From positions 62,001-126,000 of the forward strand of contig NZ_JACOIK010000010.1 in the NCBI RefSeq assembly GCF_014692515.1: a stretch of DNA of 64,000 nt. Direction: 5' to 3'. This document shows positions 54,327-62,516 of the stretch, piece after piece. Each line of letters opens with the position of its first letter. Within the stretch, counting starts at the first letter, position 1. Made by a program: the position numbers and the translations under genes. The notes beneath the pieces were generated by a model. It had not been told where the DNA came from. It saw nothing but the letters and a program-made list of their open reading frames with translations, and searched no databases. The DNA comes from Sphingobacterium micropteri (GTDB lineage: Bacteria; Bacteroidota; Bacteroidia; Sphingobacteriales; Sphingobacteriaceae).

Positions 54327-55577
54327 ATGCTATCACATACCTTGGTATTAGAAGTTGGTATTGCTGTATTGTTAGTCGCTATTGTTGGTTTGTTGGCCAA
54401 CAAATTGCGTTTTTCGGTGATCCCATTTTTTATAATAATTGGTATGGTAGTTGGCGAACATGCGCCTCAAATCGGATATATCGACTTCACGTTTACGGAG
54501 AGTAAGCCGTTTATCGATTTCATGGGGCGATTGGGGGTCCTTTTCCTCTTGTTTTATCTAGGGTTGGAGTTTTCTGTAGGACGGTTAATGCGATCCGGAA
54601 AATCCATTGTTACGGGAGGGCTAGTTTATGTTTTTCTTAATTTTATCTCGGGTGTCCTGATAGGATGGCTCATGGATCTTCCTTTTAAGGAAATGATGGT
54701 GCTATGTGGCGTCATGACTAGTTCATCTACGGCAATTGTTGCGAAAGTGCTGACTGATTTGAAACGGACAGCGAATCCCGAAACGGAGATTATTATGGGG
54801 ATGATTATGTTTGACGATCTCTTTATTGCCATGCACATCTCTTTTCTCTCGGGATTGATTCTGACTGGAGGAACTTCTTTTTGGTCGGTGCTGGGAACAT
54901 CCCTGCTGGCCCTAGGTTTTATTTTGACGTTTTTGATATTAGGACGGAAGCTTGTTCCGGCCATTGATCGGCTTTTACAGGATAAATCGCCCGAGCTATT
55001 TATCTTAATCATATTTAGTTTGTTGTTTATCATTGCGGGGTTTTCAGAAACGATACATGTTGCAGAAGCAATTGGAGCGTTGATGGCTGGGTTGGTGTTT
55101 GCTGATTCCCGTTATATTAAAAAGATTGAAGGGGTGATTGCACCTTACCGTGATTTCTTTGGAGCGATGTTCTTTTTTAGTTTCGGATTATCTATTGACA
55201 TGTATACTTTAGGAGGAGCTGTAGGTTGGGCTACATTGGCAGCAGCTATTACTATCGTTTGCAATGTGGCGTCGGGGTATTTCGCTGCCAGATTTTCGGG
55301 TAGAAAACCCAAAGCTTCATTTGATATAGGATTTACGCTTTCTGCAAGGGGAGAATTTTCCATTATTATGGCGAATATTGGAAAAGCGGGCGGCTTGCTC
55401 CCCATTCTACAATCTTTTGTAGTCGTCTATGTGCTTATCTTATCCATCGTATCGCCTTTACTGACCAAAGAATCCCGTACGTTATGGGCTGCATTGTTTG
55501 GAAAAGACACCGCTCCTTTAAAACAGAAAAAGACATTGGAGCAACTGGAAGAATCAGCCGGAAAGTCTTCTTCTTAA
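54327..55577 (+). CDS. CPA2-family cation:proton antiporter (KhtU/KefB-like)
   Basis: A 416-residue membrane protein with about 12 helices and no cytosolic KTN domain. Motifs: FLLFYLGLEFSVGRLMRSGK, VMTSSSTAIVAKVLTDL, MIMFDDLFIAMH and TLSARGEFSIIMANIGK. Together with the preceding TrkA-C subunit it forms a KhtTU-type K+ (or other cation)/H+ antiporter. Its stop overlaps that of the converging gene by 4 bp. Confidence 0.9.
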   Translation: MLSHTLVLEVGIAVLLVAIVGLLANKLRFSVIPFFIIIGMVVGEHAPQIGYIDFTFTESKPFIDFMGRLGVLFLLFYLGLEFSVGRLMRSGKSIVTGGLVYVFLNFISGVLIGWLMDLPFKEMMVLCGVMTSSSTAIVAKVLTDLKRTANPETEIIMGMIMFDDLFIAMHISFLSGLILTGGTSFWSVLGTSLLALGFILTFLILGRKLVPAIDRLLQDKSPELFILIIFSLLFIIAGFSETIHVAEAIGALMAGLVFADSRYIKKIEGVIAPYRDFFGAMFFFSFGLSIDMYTLGGAVGWATLAAAITIVCNVASGYFAARFSGRKPKASFDIGFTLSARGEFSIIMANIGKAGGLLPILQSFVVVYVLILSIVSPLLTKESRTLWAALFGKDTAPLKQKKTLEQLEESAGKSSS

Positions 55578-55906
55578 AGAAAACCTAACTCCAGTTTAGC
55601 TTCCTCGCTCATCATGTCTTTTGTCCAAGGTGGGTCGAATGTAAGTTCCACAAGGGCCTCCTTAACACCTGGAACAGCCGCTACTTTTCGTTGTACTTCT
55701 TCCATGATCTCACCTGCAACAGGACATCCCGGAGCAGTTAGTGTCATGACAATCTTCGCTATGCCGTCTTCTTTTGTGATAATCTCATAGACCAACCCTA
55801 AATCCAAGATATTCGCTGGTTTAAGTTCAGGGTCATATACGGTCTCTAGTTGTTCCTGTATGGCGGTTGCCAGGTTCAACCTATCCATGATGATAATATT
55901 GCTCAT
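55574..55906 (-). CDS. DUF59/MIP18-family Fe-S assembly protein
   Basis: A 110-residue single-domain protein. VYDPELKPANILDLGLVYEI and VMTLTAPGCPVAGEIMEE are the family hallmarks; the cysteine of APGCP is conserved. Members act in Fe-S cluster assembly or transfer (SufT-like) or in the PaaD role; the aromatic-degradation genes that go with PaaD are absent, favouring the former. The ATGA overlap with the glycosyltransferase gene supports the start at 55906. Confidence 0.87.
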   Translation of the reverse strand: MSNIIIMDRLNLATAIQEQLETVYDPELKPANILDLGLVYEIITKEDGIAKIVMTLTAPGCPVAGEIMEEVQRKVAAVPGVKEALVELTFDPPWTKDMMSEEAKLELGFL

Positions 55907-57051
55907 GTTTTTGTGATTTTATGATAAAGATCTGTCAACTGATTCATGACAGGAGCTTTTGTGAATTTTTCCTTATATAGTGTATACGCATTTCTGACAA
56001 TGTCGTCTTTTTTATCCGAATTTTCAAATTTCTGAATGGCGGATAATAAGCTTTCCATTTGATAGGGATCAAATAGCCATCCTGTTTCATCGGGGATAAT
56101 CATATCAGGAATAGCGCCGAGATTACTTGCTAAAACCGGAGTGTGGGTAGCCATTCCTTCGATAATTGTCAACGGAACAGCTCCTTCATAACATACAGAT
56201 GGTACAATTAGTGCTTTGCTGTTTGCTAATATCTGTATCGTTTCTTGCTTGTTTTTTTGCCCCAGAAGTTCTATATTATTGCAAGTTTTGATTATATCGC
56301 TGACATCTTTTTTTAGCGGACCATCACCCACAATCTTTAATATTTTATCACTTTCTTTTATAGTCGCTATTAACGGTATAATTCCTTTTTCCGCAGATAA
56401 TCTGCCGATAAATAAATAATAATTACCTGTATGTAGACCGCTTGTGGAGAGATCGACAAAGTTAGGTTTAACGATAAACTGTTTTGGAATAAATTTTTTG
56501 CCAGAAGATAAGAATAGGTCTTTGGAAAAATCGGTAAGTGTTATGAAGCGGTCAATGGACTGCCAGGTTCCTATTTTCCAATGTATAAAATGAGTCAAGG
56601 TTGCCCAAAATGTTTTGATACGAGAATGGTCCAATATTCCCAGTCTGATTCCTTTCCACGGGAAATTTTTCGAGATACTGTCTACATACAATTTTCCATC
56701 AAAAAATAGTGTCGCTGATGGACAGAGCAGCCTAAAATTGTGTAAGGTCATGACCACCGGAATATGCTGCTTTTTTATAATTTTAATGATGGCAGGCCCT
56801 GTTGCATAATATAGATTGTGAATGTGCACAATGTCTGGAGCAAAGCTTTTGATGCTTTCTTTCACTTTTCGAATGGCATAGATATTCCAAGGGTAGGCGA
56901 GAAATTGTAGCACCCCACGCCAGCCTTTTTTATTCTGAAAGGTTAGTGTTTTTACAACATGTTCTTTTTCTAATTCCTCGACTTCCTGTCGAAAAACAAT
57001 ATCTTCGCCTCCTGCATGTTGATAGAAATTATGAATAACAAGAATACGCAT
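55903..57051 (-). CDS. Glycosyltransferase family 4 protein
   Basis: A 382-residue GT-B fold enzyme. The N-terminal domain starts MRILVIHNFYQHAGGEDIV and contains DIVHIHNLYYATGPAIIKII; the C-terminal domain has YYLFIGRLSAEKGIIPLI, IVGDGPLKKDV and VPSVCYEGAVPLTIIEGMA, with the conserved E-x7-E nucleotide-sugar contact. It is probably for surface polysaccharide, but no cluster surrounds it. ATG 57051 was chosen; the frame extends to 57111 with an unlike leader. Confidence 0.9.
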   Translation of the reverse strand: MRILVIHNFYQHAGGEDIVFRQEVEELEKEHVVKTLTFQNKKGWRGVLQFLAYPWNIYAIRKVKESIKSFAPDIVHIHNLYYATGPAIIKIIKKQHIPVVMTLHNFRLLCPSATLFFDGKLYVDSISKNFPWKGIRLGILDHSRIKTFWATLTHFIHWKIGTWQSIDRFITLTDFSKDLFLSSGKKFIPKQFIVKPNFVDLSTSGLHTGNYYLFIGRLSAEKGIIPLIATIKESDKILKIVGDGPLKKDVSDIIKTCNNIELLGQKNKQETIQILANSKALIVPSVCYEGAVPLTIIEGMATHTPVLASNLGAIPDMIIPDETGWLFDPYQMESLLSAIQKFENSDKKDDIVRNAYTLYKEKFTKAPVMNQLTDLYHKITKT

Positions 57052-57120
57052 AGAACATAGGGTTTTCACAAAGATACTATTTCCCATTTTATCCTTATCT
57101 TCGCGTATCATTTTTTAGCT

Positions 57121-58098
57121 ATGTTCCAAGAGTCAGTACACGCAAAAGCTTTTCAGAATTATTTAGAGAAAGCCGATTTTCCGCATACCCCTCCACATTT
57201 GTACGATCCAATTCGCTATATATTGTCTTTATCAGGTAAACGTATACGCCCACTATTGGTATTGATGGGAGCAGAGCTTTTTGATTCTTCTGTTGTAGAG
57301 CAAGCCTTGCCTGCAAGTGCCGCCATAGAGTTTTTTCACAATTTTTCCTTAATTCATGATGATATAATGGATGTTGCGCCTTTACGGAGAGGAAAGCCTA
57401 CTGTACATCAAAAATGGAACGATAATGTGGCTATACTATCGGGTGATGCACTGCTGATTAAAGCGTATCAAGAACTAGCGAAATGCCCTGTAGACAAGAT
57501 CCCCGCGTTGCTTCATCTTTTCAACGCCACGTCATTGGAGGTTTGTGAAGGACAACAATTCGATATGGATTTTGAAGAACGAGCACAAGTAAGCGAAACA
57601 GCGTATATCGACATGATACGGCTGAAAACATCTGTATTGCTTGGTTGTGCATTGCAAATGGGCGCTATTGTCGCGGGCGCAGATGAACGATCACAAGCAT
57701 TGCTTTACGACTTTGGCGTAAACTTAGGGATTGCTTTCCAATTGCAAGACGATATATTGGATGTATATGGAAATCCCAAAAGTTTTGGTAAGCAGATAGG
57801 CGGTGATATACTGTCGAATAAAAAGACAATTCTTTTTGTAAAACTGCAAGAACTTATTTCTCCAACAGATCAGGAAGAATTGGAATATTTGCTTAAACAG
57901 AATATCGATAGCGAACCGGAAAAAGTAGAGAAAATGATCGGCTTATATGCTAAATATGATATTCAGACGTTAGCTATATATCAGAAAGAAAAATTTACGA
58001 CTATTGCTTACGAAAAACTAACGGAAATTCAAGTGGAAGCAGATAAAAAGGAAGCTCTTTTTTCTCTTTCGGATGCGCTGATGCATCGCGTACAGTAA
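57121..58098 (+). CDS. Polyprenyl diphosphate synthase
   Basis: A 325-residue trans-prenyltransferase. The first Asp-rich motif is SLIHDDIMDVAPLRRGKPT (about residues 76-94), the second FQLQDDILDVYG (about 210-221), and GKRIRPLLVLM lies near 40. Chain length cannot be read reliably. It makes the isoprenoid chain for menaquinone, undecaprenyl or carotenoid synthesis. Confidence 0.93.
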   Translation: MFQESVHAKAFQNYLEKADFPHTPPHLYDPIRYILSLSGKRIRPLLVLMGAELFDSSVVEQALPASAAIEFFHNFSLIHDDIMDVAPLRRGKPTVHQKWNDNVAILSGDALLIKAYQELAKCPVDKIPALLHLFNATSLEVCEGQQFDMDFEERAQVSETAYIDMIRLKTSVLLGCALQMGAIVAGADERSQALLYDFGVNLGIAFQLQDDILDVYGNPKSFGKQIGGDILSNKKTILFVKLQELISPTDQEELEYLLKQNIDSEPEKVEKMIGLYAKYDIQTLAIYQKEKFTTIAYEKLTEIQVEADKKEALFSLSDALMHRVQ

Positions 58099-58177
58099 CC
58101 TTTTGCGGTTAAAAATTGATAAAACTCTAGTTTTTTAGTAAATTGTCAAAACATCAATATAAAATATTAAGTTGCGC

Positions 58178-58960
58178 ATGGCAGATATGGAACCGGTTAA
58201 GATAACGATATTTCAAGCATACTTGTTTTGGGAGAATGTAGAGAAAAATTTAAATAATTTATCACTGCGCCTATCTGCGTTGAAGGAAAAAACAGATTTG
58301 ATTCTCCTGCCAGAAATGTTTAATACCGGCTTTACAATTAACGTTGAAAAGTGTGCGGAAAAAATGGATGGTCCAACGATGCATTGGATGTATGAACACG
58401 CTAAAGCTTATAATTGTGTTGTAGCGGGGACACTGATTATCGAGGAAAATGGACATTATTATAATCGTTTCGTGTGGATGTCGTCCGATGGCAGTTTTGT
58501 ACATTACGACAAGCGTCATTTATTCGGGATGGCAGAAGAAAACAAAGTTTTTACACCCGGAAATTCCCGTATTGTTTTAAATCTTAAAGGTTGGCGGGTG
58601 TGTCCTATGGTATGTTACGATTTACGTTTCCCCGTTTGGTCTCGAAATTTAGGAAACGCTTATGATTTATTAGTTTATACCGCTTGTTGGCCCGATAAAC
58701 GTTCTGCACATTGGCGAGCACTCATTCCGGCACGCGCTATTGAGAATCAATCCTTTGTAATCGGTGTAAATCGTGTGGGGTATGACGGTAACGAAATCTA
58801 TTATTCGGGTGGTTCAATGTGTATTTCCCCTAATGGAGATGTAGTCTACTATAAGCCCGAAGATGAAGATTTGTATACGTTTACGTTAAATCCAGCTGAT
58901 TTGATTAAAGCTCGGGAGCAATTTCCGTTCCTAGCTGATGCAGATGATTTTTCCATGTAA
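58178..58960 (+). CDS. Nitrilase-family amidase (omega-amidase-like)
   Basis: A 260-residue cytosolic hydrolase of the carbon-nitrogen hydrolase family. The catalytic triad is visible: Glu in LILLPEMFNTGF, Lys in HYDKRHLFGM and Cys in VCPMVCYDLRFPVWS. The order and GGSMCISPNGDVV resemble omega-amidase/YafV proteins that hydrolyse alpha-ketoglutaramate. Start at ATG 58178; an ATG at 58187 is also possible. Confidence 0.88.
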   Translation: MADMEPVKITIFQAYLFWENVEKNLNNLSLRLSALKEKTDLILLPEMFNTGFTINVEKCAEKMDGPTMHWMYEHAKAYNCVVAGTLIIEENGHYYNRFVWMSSDGSFVHYDKRHLFGMAEENKVFTPGNSRIVLNLKGWRVCPMVCYDLRFPVWSRNLGNAYDLLVYTACWPDKRSAHWRALIPARAIENQSFVIGVNRVGYDGNEIYYSGGSMCISPNGDVVYYKPEDEDLYTFTLNPADLIKAREQFPFLADADDFSM

Positions 58961-59014
58961 TATCTCTTGCAAGTCTTTTAGCAAGAAAAAATCTACTGAT
59001 AAGGGTTTGTTTAA

Positions 59015-59398
59015 TTATGGATAGGGTCTGTTTAATATAGCAGATTGTATCACAGCTTTACGTAAGTCGAAAGGTACAACATCGTCTTCTTCTTCCATTT
59101 CGGGAACGACTTTCATCGCTGCTTTCTTACGATTCGCTTCGGCAAGTCTTTCATCGGTTATCTTTTTCACTTCTTTCGGAATGTCGCGTAAGCGTTCCGT
59201 TTTATTTATGGGAGTTGGAATTGATACTGTTGGTTCAATAACGTTAGGTTCCGGTCGTTGCTCGGATGTTACAGGAGGTGTTGGTGGTGGTACCTGCGGC
59301 ATGCGTCGACGTGCTTTCTCTTGCTCTTTCTGATATTCCGTGTAAATTTTATAGATGACACCACCGATAATCAACAATGCAGGTAAGAAGTTCTCCAT
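59015..59398 (-). CDS. Small membrane-anchored hypothetical protein
   Basis: A 127-residue protein with one N-terminal membrane helix (FLPALLIIGGVIYKIYTEY), a basic stretch (EKARRRM), a proline-rich linker (PQVPPPTPPVT) and a charged C-terminal part with LRKAVIQSAILNRPY. No family recognised. This layout recurs in Bacteroidota, where it is unassigned. Confidence 0.7.
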   Translation of the reverse strand: MENFLPALLIIGGVIYKIYTEYQKEQEKARRRMPQVPPPTPPVTSEQRPEPNVIEPTVSIPTPINKTERLRDIPKEVKKITDERLAEANRKKAAMKVVPEMEEEDDVVPFDLRKAVIQSAILNRPYP

Positions 59399-59570
59399 AA
59401 GGGTAAATTTAATTAAATTTTAGAAAAAAAGTCAAACCTAAATAAATTTATTTCCCTCTCCTCTACCATCAAGGGCTATTTTATAGCGGAAATATTAGAT
59501 TTTATTTGCATTGTATTTAGTTTTTTGGTTTGTTTGTATATACAATTATTCTAACCCAATATTATCCGAT

Positions 59571-60011
59571 ATGAATGACAATTTTGAAGATACGGACGAA
59601 TTTTTTTCTTTCTTAACAGGAAAAGCCTACGCTGCTTTGGGTAGACGTTTACAACGAAATCTAAAGGAAGAGGGGGTAAATATTACCTCGGAGCAATGGT
59701 CTCTCTTATATTATTTATGGATGGAGGAAGGACGAACCCAGCAAGAACTTGCTTGTTTAACTTTTCGTGATAAACCGAGTGTATCTCGTCTAATCAATAA
59801 TCTCGAAAAGCTTAAATTGGTGATTCGCGTCAACGACAAAGAAGATAAGCGTACGAATCTCATTTTCTTAACAAAACAAGGGCGGCAAATGAAGGAAGCT
59901 TGTTTGCGCCAAGCAAAAAGAACTATCGACCAAGCGTTGGAAGGCGTGACCAGAGAAGATATGGTAAAAGCACGTAACACACTAGATGTTTTGTACAGTA
60001 ATTTGTCGTAA
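59571..60011 (+). CDS. MarR-family transcriptional regulator
   Basis: A 146-residue winged-helix regulator: TSEQWSLLYYLWMEEGRTQQ, then FRDKPSVSRLINNLEKLKLV (recognition helix) and RVNDKEDKRTNLIFLTKQGR (wing). The start at 59571 gives MNDNFEDTDEFF; an upstream in-frame start at 59511 would add 20 residues that look untranslated. It converges on the GltB-like gene; the target is unknown. Confidence 0.88.
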   Translation: MNDNFEDTDEFFSFLTGKAYAALGRRLQRNLKEEGVNITSEQWSLLYYLWMEEGRTQQELACLTFRDKPSVSRLINNLEKLKLVIRVNDKEDKRTNLIFLTKQGRQMKEACLRQAKRTIDQALEGVTREDMVKARNTLDVLYSNLS

Positions 60012-60031
60012 ATGGTAAGGGAAATTAATTA

Positions 60032-61582
60032 TTATATTTCCTCCGTTTGAAATGCACTGTGGCTATTGACCAGCTTTCCAGTATTTTTAAAGTAGATTTC
60101 TTGAAAACTCAAGGTGGTTACACTGTCGATCTTGCGGAAAAACTTATCTGCGGAGACCTCGTCCAATGTTTTAAATCCACAAGCTTCCATAATTTCTACT
60201 GTAGCACGTAACGTGTTACGGTGAAACTGCGCTACCCGTATATATTTATCTTCCACATCAAGAGCTTTATATAGATGAGGACGCTGGGTTGCCACACCGA
60301 CAGGGCACACGTCTTCGTTGCATTTTAATGCTTGGATACAACCTAATGCAAACATCATTCCTCTGGCACTGTAACATGCATCTGCACCTAAAGAAATAAC
60401 TTTTAATAAATCAAAACCAGTAACAATACGGCCCGAAACGATCAATTTTATATGTTTCTTTAAACCGAATTTGATAAGTGTAGTGGTGACGAAAGACAAT
60501 GCATCATATAAAGGCATACCTAAGTTGTCTGTAAATTCCAGTGGAGCAGCGCCTGTTCCACCTTCTGAGCCGTCAATGGAAATAAAGTCAGGAAATATCT
60601 GTGTGGTTAACATCGCATGACAGATGTCGATAAACTCTTGTTTGTCTCCCACACATAGTTTAAAGCCGACAGGTTTATATCCGGATAGCTCACGTAATTG
60701 CTGGATGAAATGTATCATGCCCTCGGGGGAGTTGAAAGCGCTATGTGCCGGAGGTGACATTACATCTGTCCCCGGGATGACGTGACGGATAGCAGCTACT
60801 TCGGGGGTGTTTTTTGCTGCAGGCAATATCCCACCATGACCAGGTTTTGCACCTTGTGACAATTTTAATTCAATCATTTTCACATATGGACGCGTTGCCT
60901 TTTCTGCAAATAACTCCGAATCAAACATGCCCATTTCGTTACGACAACCGAAATATCCTGTACCTATCTGCCAAATTAAATCTGCTCCGTTGATATGATA
61001 CGGGCTAATTCCTCCTTCTCCCGTATTGTGTGCGAAATTTTGTAATGCTGCTCCCTTATTAAGAGCGGTAATGGCTGTTTTGCTTAATGCACCATAGCTC
61101 ATCGCAGAGATATTGAAGACACTGAGACTATAAGGTTGTTTGCAAAAATGGTTACCCACGATTGTTCGCAAGTCATGGTTTTCGATATGGCAGGGAAAGA
61201 TAGAATGGGCAGCCCACTCATTGCCGACAGCTTGCGGGTCAGACTGCATTCCAAAGGCTACTGTTTCCCGTTCATTTTTAGACCGCTGATACACGATAGA
61301 GCGTTGTCGGCGGTTAAAGGGACGCCCATCTGTATCGGACTCCCAAAAATATTGTCGCATCTCTGGACGGATGCTTTCAAAGAAAAACCGGAAATAACCT
61401 AAAATAGGATAATTGCGTAAAATCGCGTGTCTACTTTGATAGCTGTTATAGAAAGCTAATATCATCAAAGGGAAAGGAATGATAAGTAACCAAAACCAAC
61501 GTGGTGTGAAGACAACACCAAAAGAGAAGATGACGAGATTGATGACAACTATCGTTAACAGAATAAGTTTTCTAACTGCCAT
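60032..61582 (-). CDS. FMN-binding glutamate synthase-domain membrane protein
   Basis: A 516-residue protein. Two N-terminal membrane helices (about residues 5-45) precede a GltB-type FMN barrel: VFNISAMSYGALSKTAITAL, GAKPGHGGILPAAKNTPEVA, SIDGSEGGTGAAPLEFTDNL and KLIVSGRIVTGFD. The cysteine cluster KCNEDVCPVGVATQ matches the Fe-S ligation site. There is no amidotransferase domain, so a glutamate-forming reaction is not established; relatives are common in Bacteroidota. Confidence 0.9.
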   Translation of the reverse strand: MAVRKLILLTIVVINLVIFSFGVVFTPRWFWLLIIPFPLMILAFYNSYQSRHAILRNYPILGYFRFFFESIRPEMRQYFWESDTDGRPFNRRQRSIVYQRSKNERETVAFGMQSDPQAVGNEWAAHSIFPCHIENHDLRTIVGNHFCKQPYSLSVFNISAMSYGALSKTAITALNKGAALQNFAHNTGEGGISPYHINGADLIWQIGTGYFGCRNEMGMFDSELFAEKATRPYVKMIELKLSQGAKPGHGGILPAAKNTPEVAAIRHVIPGTDVMSPPAHSAFNSPEGMIHFIQQLRELSGYKPVGFKLCVGDKQEFIDICHAMLTTQIFPDFISIDGSEGGTGAAPLEFTDNLGMPLYDALSFVTTTLIKFGLKKHIKLIVSGRIVTGFDLLKVISLGADACYSARGMMFALGCIQALKCNEDVCPVGVATQRPHLYKALDVEDKYIRVAQFHRNTLRATVEIMEACGFKTLDEVSADKFFRKIDSVTTLSFQEIYFKNTGKLVNSHSAFQTEEI

Positions 61583-61751
61583 AATTTTATATGATATATT
61601 TTACGTTGCGTAATGCCCTTATGACGAGCAAACCGCGAGCCATTAATAACCATGTCCTCACAGTTATATACAAAATTAGAAAGTTATTAGATGAAAGTGA
61701 AAAAACAAGCAGGTTCGTGAAAGATTTATCGGTTTGGTAATATTCCTGCTG

Positions 61752-62516
61752 TTAACCCTTGTTTCTGATGATTTCTTCGGTTAATTGTTGATATATTTTG
61801 AGCCAATATGGGTTTTTCATGAGAAACTGTAAATGCTTTTTGATCGTTTCTGTGTCTCCACGCATAGCGGGCCCCGTTTGTACATCTTTGGGTATCTGTT
61901 TTTGCACGTTTTGTGCCGTTTCCAAAATAATAGGTTTTAGTAAATCAAAAGACAGGTTTTGTTCTTCCATGATGTTGTAAGCTGTCTGAAAAAGCACATT
62001 ACTGAAATTATTGACAAATACGGCTGCTATATGCAATGCTAGGCGCTGTTCACTATCACATAAGAAAGATTTGGCAGAAATATGTCGCATCAACTCAAGA
62101 AGACGGCCGGAGATTTCTGTATTAGCACCTTCTATTCCAAAAGGGATGTTCTCCAAAGAAGTGGAAATATCTTTGCGAAGACTTTGGGCGGGATAGACAA
62201 CACCATATAAGGGAAAATGTGCTAAGACATTAATGTCCGTTGCGCCAGAACAATGTACTACTATTCCTTTAACAGATTTTGGAAGCATATCAACTATCTG
62301 TTGTATGGCTTGATCTGCGACGGCGATAAAATATAAATCTGCTCTATCGGTGATTTCGCTGACCACGTCTACTGCGTCGGCGTTTAAAACAGAAGCCAAT
62401 GCATTTGCATTGGCCTTATTTCTGCTATACACTTGTGAAATTTGGTGTCCAAGTGCGTGGAAAGCTTTTCCTATATGTGTAGCCACATTTCCACTACCTA
62501 AAATAACAATGGTCAT
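61752..62516 (-). CDS. Rossmann-fold DUF2520 protein
   Basis: A 254-residue protein: N-terminal NAD(P)-binding Rossmann fold (VILGSGNVATHIGKAFHALG) and a helical C-terminal DUF2520 domain (ALHIAAVFVNNFSNVLFQTA, FDLLKPIILETAQNV), similar in layout to F420-oxidoreductase/ketopantoate reductase types. Substrate unknown. Its start codon overlaps the upstream stop by one base (TAATG), indicating coupling. Confidence 0.9.
   Translation of the reverse strand: MTIVILGSGNVATHIGKAFHALGHQISQVYSRNKANANALASVLNADAVDVVSEITDRADLYFIAVADQAIQQIVDMLPKSVKGIVVHCSGATDINVLAHFPLYGVVYPAQSLRKDISTSLENIPFGIEGANTEISGRLLELMRHISAKSFLCDSEQRLALHIAAVFVNNFSNVLFQTAYNIMEEQNLSFDLLKPIILETAQNVQKQIPKDVQTGPAMRGDTETIKKHLQFLMKNPYWLKIYQQLTEEIIRNKG

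Noticed and set aside
54626..55033. 135-codon minus-strand frame
   Set aside because: Antisense shadow within the antiporter gene.
58965..58986. TCTTGC/GCAAGA hairpin between the amidase gene and the small membrane protein gene
   Set aside because: Only 6 bp, with a 10-nt loop; followed by A's on the plus strand and without a U-run on the minus strand, so it is not a convincing terminator.
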